Shown here piece by piece: positions 4,719 through 7,636 of a DNA stretch of 7,636 bases. The notes beneath the pieces were generated by a model, which ran no database searches, was not told the origin of the DNA, and saw nothing but the letters and a program-made list of their open reading frames with translations. This DNA comes from RGIG8748 sp045532255 (GTDB taxonomy: Bacteria; Bacillota; Clostridia; UMGS1810): contig JAZSFO010000056.1 in NCBI GenBank assembly GCA_045532255.1, forward strand, positions 1 to 7,636, written 5' to 3'. Each line of letters opens with the position of its first letter. Positions within the stretch are counted from its first letter, which is position 1. The translations under genes and the position numbers were made by a program.

Positions 4719-6585
4719 AATCCAGTTCCGCCATTCCCATATAAAGCTCATAGTATCTTCCCTTTTGGTCAAGAAGTTCATTGTGAGTTCCGCGTTCTAT
4801 TATAACGCCGTCCTCAAGCACCATGATTGCATCTGCATTTCGTATGGTAGACAGTCTGTGTGCTATTATGAATGTAGTTCTGTCCTTCATAAGTCTGTCC
4901 ATGCCGTGCTCTATATGTCTTTCTGTCCTTGTATCTACTGAGCTTGTCGCTTCGTCAAGAACGAGAATCGGGGCATGGGATATTGCCGCACGGGCAATGT
5001 TTATAAGCTGTCTCTGCCCCTGACTTAAGTTTGCACCGTCACCTGTGAGCATTGTATTATAGCCGTCGGGAAGTCTCATAATAAATGAGTGTGCACTTGC
5101 CGTCTTTGCGGCTTCTATAACCTCTTCGTCTGTTGCGTCAAGTCTGCCGTAGCGGATATTCTCCATTACAGTTCCCGTAAACAGATGGGTGTCCTGAAGA
5201 ACCATCGCAATATTCTTTCTTAAGAATTCCTTGTTGTACTCTCTTATATCCACACTGTCTGCCTTTATACTTCCGCTGTCTATGTCATAAAATCGGTTTA
5301 CGAGGTTTGTGACCGTTGTTTTTCCTGCTCCCGTAGAGCCTACAAAGGCTATCTTCTGTCCTTTTTTTGCCTTTAGAGTTATGTCCTTAAGGATTGTACG
5401 GTCCTTGGTATAGCCAAAGAAGACATTTTCCATTTCTACATCGCCGTTTATTATTACATCCGATATCTTGCCCTCGGCATCCTCTTCAGTCTCTTTGTCC
5501 ATTACAGCGAAAACTCTCTCTGCACCTGCGAGTGCAGAAAATATATTTGTAACCTGCATTGATATTTCATTTATTGGTCTGGAGAACTGTCTGGAATAGT
5601 TTACAAAAACCGCAACACCGCCTATGTCAAATTTCCCTGCAAGGCAGAGAGCACCGCCGACTGCCGCGGTAAGTGCATAGTTAATCTGACTTAGGTTACC
5701 CATAAGCGGACCCATCACTCCGCCTGCAAACTGTGCTTTGATTTGCTTGGCTTTGAGGTCGTCATTAAGCAGGGCAAAGTCCTCGGCGGCTTGATTTTCT
5801 CTGCAAAAGACCTTGACTACCTTTTGACCCGTTACAATTTCTTCTACATATCCGTTGAGTGCACCAAGTGCCGCCTGCTGCGCGGAAAAATACTTTCTGC
5901 TTCTTTTTGATATTGCGCCTGCTACCTTTGCAAAAACAGGTATCATAAGAAGTGTAACCAACGACAGCCATACATTGGTATAGAGCATAAGAGCGAGTGT
6001 ACCGACTATTGTCATAATGCCCTGGAACAAGTGTATTATGGTGTGGTTAAGCATCTCTCCTATTGTATCAACATCGTTTGTATATCTGCTCATAAGCTCA
6101 CCGTACGAATTCTTGTCAAAGAAGCTTACGGGGAGCTTTTGCATATGTGTAAAAAGGTCGCTTCGTATACGGCAAATTGCATTTTGCGATATGTTTATCA
6201 TAAGCCTTGACTGTATATATGACGATACCACTCCCACAAGGTATACAAGACCCATTATACCAAGTGCAAGAGCAAACATACCCATTCTGTATATGCCGTC
6301 TGCCGGCTCTATGAATTTATTGATTATGGGTCTTAGCATATACGCACCCGCAAGTGATGATATACTGCTTGCAAGCACACACGCAAATGCAATAAGGAGC
6401 TTGTGTCTGTCTCCCGAAAGATAAGAAAGTATCCTCTTTACTGCGGGCATAACATTCTTGGGCTTGCCCGTCTTCATCGCCATACCTCTGCCCCGTCCAC
6501 CTCCGGGACCCCTTGGCGGAGATGCGATTTTGCCCGAGGCGCTGTATCTCTCTACAAGTCTTCTGAGTTTTTCTTCTCTTGTCAT
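4717..6585 (-). CDS. ABC half-exporter with canonical catalytic residues and LSQGQ signature (TM288/LmrD-like)
   Basis: This is a fused permease-ATPase half-transporter of the multidrug/lipid exporter type. The 622 residues start with a basic, Pro/Gly-rich cytosolic tail (about 22-43), then a six-helix transmembrane domain (about 60-345) and a nucleotide-binding domain (about 380-622). Visible motifs are Walker A GSTGAGKT (416-423), Q-loop Gln464, signature LSQGQ (520-524), Walker B ILVLDE with catalytic Glu545, D-loop SSVD (548-551) and H-loop His576. Only the signature departs from consensus (LSGGQ). Its start is set by AAAGGAGG 7 bases upstream, lying inside the end of the preceding gene, whose stop is 2 bases away. 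The two are therefore co-translated and almost certainly assemble as a heterodimer. It would sit in the cytoplasmic membrane. The substrate cannot be told from sequence. Confidence 0.93.
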   Translation of the reverse strand: MTREEKLRRLVERYSASGKIASPPRGPGGGRGRGMAMKTGKPKNVMPAVKRILSYLSGDRHKLLIAFACVLASSISSLAGAYMLRPIINKFIEPADGIYRMGMFALALGIMGLVYLVGVVSSYIQSRLMINISQNAICRIRSDLFTHMQKLPVSFFDKNSYGELMSRYTNDVDTIGEMLNHTIIHLFQGIMTIVGTLALMLYTNVWLSLVTLLMIPVFAKVAGAISKRSRKYFSAQQAALGALNGYVEEIVTGQKVVKVFCRENQAAEDFALLNDDLKAKQIKAQFAGGVMGPLMGNLSQINYALTAAVGGALCLAGKFDIGGVAVFVNYSRQFSRPINEISMQVTNIFSALAGAERVFAVMDKETEEDAEGKISDVIINGDVEMENVFFGYTKDRTILKDITLKAKKGQKIAFVGSTGAGKTTVTNLVNRFYDIDSGSIKADSVDIREYNKEFLRKNIAMVLQDTHLFTGTVMENIRYGRLDATDEEVIEAAKTASAHSFIMRLPDGYNTMLTGDGANLSQGQRQLINIARAAISHAPILVLDEATSSVDTRTERHIEHGMDRLMKDRTTFIIAHRLSTIRNADAIMVLEDGVIIERGTHNELLDQKGRYYELYMGMAELD

Positions 6586-6587
6586 GA

Positions 6588-7636
6588 TTACGCCTCCTTT
6601 TCCATCTGAGAATAATATATATCTCTGTACTCTTCGCTTGTTTCCATGAGGAAAGAATGGCTTCCCTGTGCAACTATACAGCCATCATCTATTACTACAA
6701 TCTTATCCGACTCAATGACAGAGCTTATTCTCTGTGCAATTATAATCTTGGTTGTGTCCTTTAGTTCTGTGGTGAGGGTGTGTCGGATTTTTGCTTCTGT
6801 CGCAGTATCCAGGGCACTTGTGCTGTCGTCAAGAATAAGTATCTTGGGCTTTTTGATAAGTGCCCTTGCAATACAGAGTCTCTGCTTTTGTCCGCCCGAC
6901 ACATTGACACCGCCCTGACCGAGTTCTCTGTCATATCCCTCGGGGTTTGCAGTTACAAAGCCATGTGCCTGAGCATGATTTGAGCTTTCCTCTATTTCCT
7001 CTACCAAAGCATCCTCACTTCCCCACCTTAAGTTTTCCATTATGGTTCCTGAGAAGAGGACATTTTTCTGCAGTACCATTCCGACTGCATCACGAAGATT
7101 TTTAAGACTATAATCCCTTACATCTGTTCCGTCGATTTCAACACTTCCACCGCTTACATCATAGAGCCTCGGGATAAGCTGTACGAGACTTGTTTTGCCC
7201 GAGCCCGTAGCACCCAGAATTCCAACGGTCTGCCCCGGTTCTATAACAAGGTTTATATCAGAAAGGACATTTTGTGAATTTGTGTCCTTATACTTAAATG
7301 ATACATTCTTAAATTCAATCCTGCCGTCCTTTATAACCAATTCCTTGTCTCTGGCATCGGCATCGTCTATATCGGACTTAGTATCCAGAACCTCTGCAAT
7401 TCGCCTTGACGACGCAAGTGCTCTTGAGGCATGAAGTATTATCATAGAAAGCATCATAAGAGACATAAGTATCTGAGTTATGTATGTTGTAAATGCAATA
7501 AGGTCGCCTACCAGCATACCGCCTTTTATTACAAATCCACCCCCAAACCATACTACCGAAAGTGTGGTGATATTCATAATAAGTGTCATAAGTGGCATTG
7601 TGTATATCATAATACGCATGGCACGGATACTGTTGT
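6588..7636 (-). CDS. ABC half-exporter with degenerate ATP site (TM287/LmrC-like), 5' truncated by the window
   Basis: The frame is open through the right edge: codons before the Met at 7619 read Asn-Ser-Ile-Arg-Ala, so that Met is internal and roughly 230-250 N-terminal residues are outside. The visible part holds the last transmembrane helices and a complete nucleotide-binding domain. Numbering from the codon at 7619, the motifs are Walker A GATGSGKT (136-143), Q-loop Gln184 and a consensus-like signature VSGGQ (240-244). Walker B ILILDD has Asp265 where the catalytic Glu belongs, and the H-loop has Gln296 where His is expected. Its own ATP site should therefore hydrolyse poorly, while its signature serves the partner's good site. 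It ends MEKEA-stop, 2 bases before the partner's ATG. This is the standard arrangement of heterodimeric multidrug-type exporters. The substrate is unknown; the promoter lies outside the window. Confidence 0.92.
   Translation of the reverse strand, partial: NSIRAMRIMIYTMPLMTLIMNITTLSVVWFGGGFVIKGGMLVGDLIAFTTYITQILMSLMMLSMIILHASRALASSRRIAEVLDTKSDIDDADARDKELVIKDGRIEFKNVSFKYKDTNSQNVLSDINLVIEPGQTVGILGATGSGKTSLVQLIPRLYDVSGGSVEIDGTDVRDYSLKNLRDAVGMVLQKNVLFSGTIMENLRWGSEDALVEEIEESSNHAQAHGFVTANPEGYDRELGQGGVNVSGGQKQRLCIARALIKKPKILILDDSTSALDTATEAKIRHTLTTELKDTTKIIIAQRISSVIESDKIVVIDDGCIVAQGSHSFLMETSEEYRDIYYSQMEKEA
6593..6600 (-). promoter_or_regulatory. Ribosome binding site for the downstream ABC gene, inside the upstream gene
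   Basis: On the minus strand AAAGGAGG (6600-6593) lies 7 bases before the ATG at 6585 and is embedded in the last codons of the upstream ABC gene. It fixes the start and supports coupled synthesis of the two subunits. Confidence 0.85.

Noticed and set aside
6588..7619. Complete short ABC protein starting at the Met codon at 7619
   Set aside because: The frame stays open to the window edge, upstream residues fit the exporter transmembrane domain, and there is no ribosome binding site in front of that codon within view.

Overview
The window looks like a chromosomal segment of a low-to-moderate GC member of the Clostridia (Bacillota). The evidence is strong AGGAGG-type ribosome binding sites, very short intergenic gaps, a consensus sigma-A promoter, heavy use of AUA and AGA codons, and a gene set typical of that class: TmcAL, lipoate-protein ligase, an Mrp/NBP35 ATPase with an N-terminal cysteine cluster, YbaK, and a paired ABC exporter. 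I cannot name the genus from sequence alone.

Layout. Positions 1-72 are the 3' end of a plus-strand gene ending in a hydrophobic helix, followed by a strong hairpin terminator (89-124). Positions 134-228 hold a compact element of four small hairpins separated by TTTCA linkers and bounded by a 9-base inverted repeat. Next comes a minus-strand tRNA-Lys(CTT) unit: consensus promoter (386-358), tRNA body (338-263) and a UUCG-capped terminator (261-232). Its T-stem is broken, its D-stem has one mismatch, and position 32 is G, so it is probably a degenerate or repurposed tRNA gene.

Positions 415-4677 are a plus-strand cluster: tmcAL (tRNA-Met ac4C synthesis), an unrecognised Rossmann-like/DUF2520-like gene, lplA (lipoate ligase), then a fresh promoter carrying a perfect dyad, mrp (Fe-S carrier ATPase) and ybaK (misacyl-tRNA editing). 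A strong terminator at 4684-4718 ends the cluster. The first three genes are tightly spaced and partly overlapping. mrp and ybaK form a second unit that has its own promoter but may also receive read-through. The themes are translation fidelity (TmcAL, YbaK) and cofactor or Fe-S handling (LplA, Mrp).

Positions 4717-7636 are a convergent minus-strand pair of ABC half-transporters. The upstream gene is cut by the window edge. Its ATP site carries Asp in place of the catalytic Glu and Gln in place of the H-loop His. Its partner has a normal Glu and His but an LSQGQ signature. These changes all fall in one composite ATP site, which is the hallmark of heterodimeric TM287/288- or LmrCD-type exporters.

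I see no phage, CRISPR, toxin-antitoxin or clearly novel defence system here. The most unusual items are the tRNA unit, the hairpin-cluster repeat, the dyad over the mrp promoter and the divergent Rossmann-like gene.
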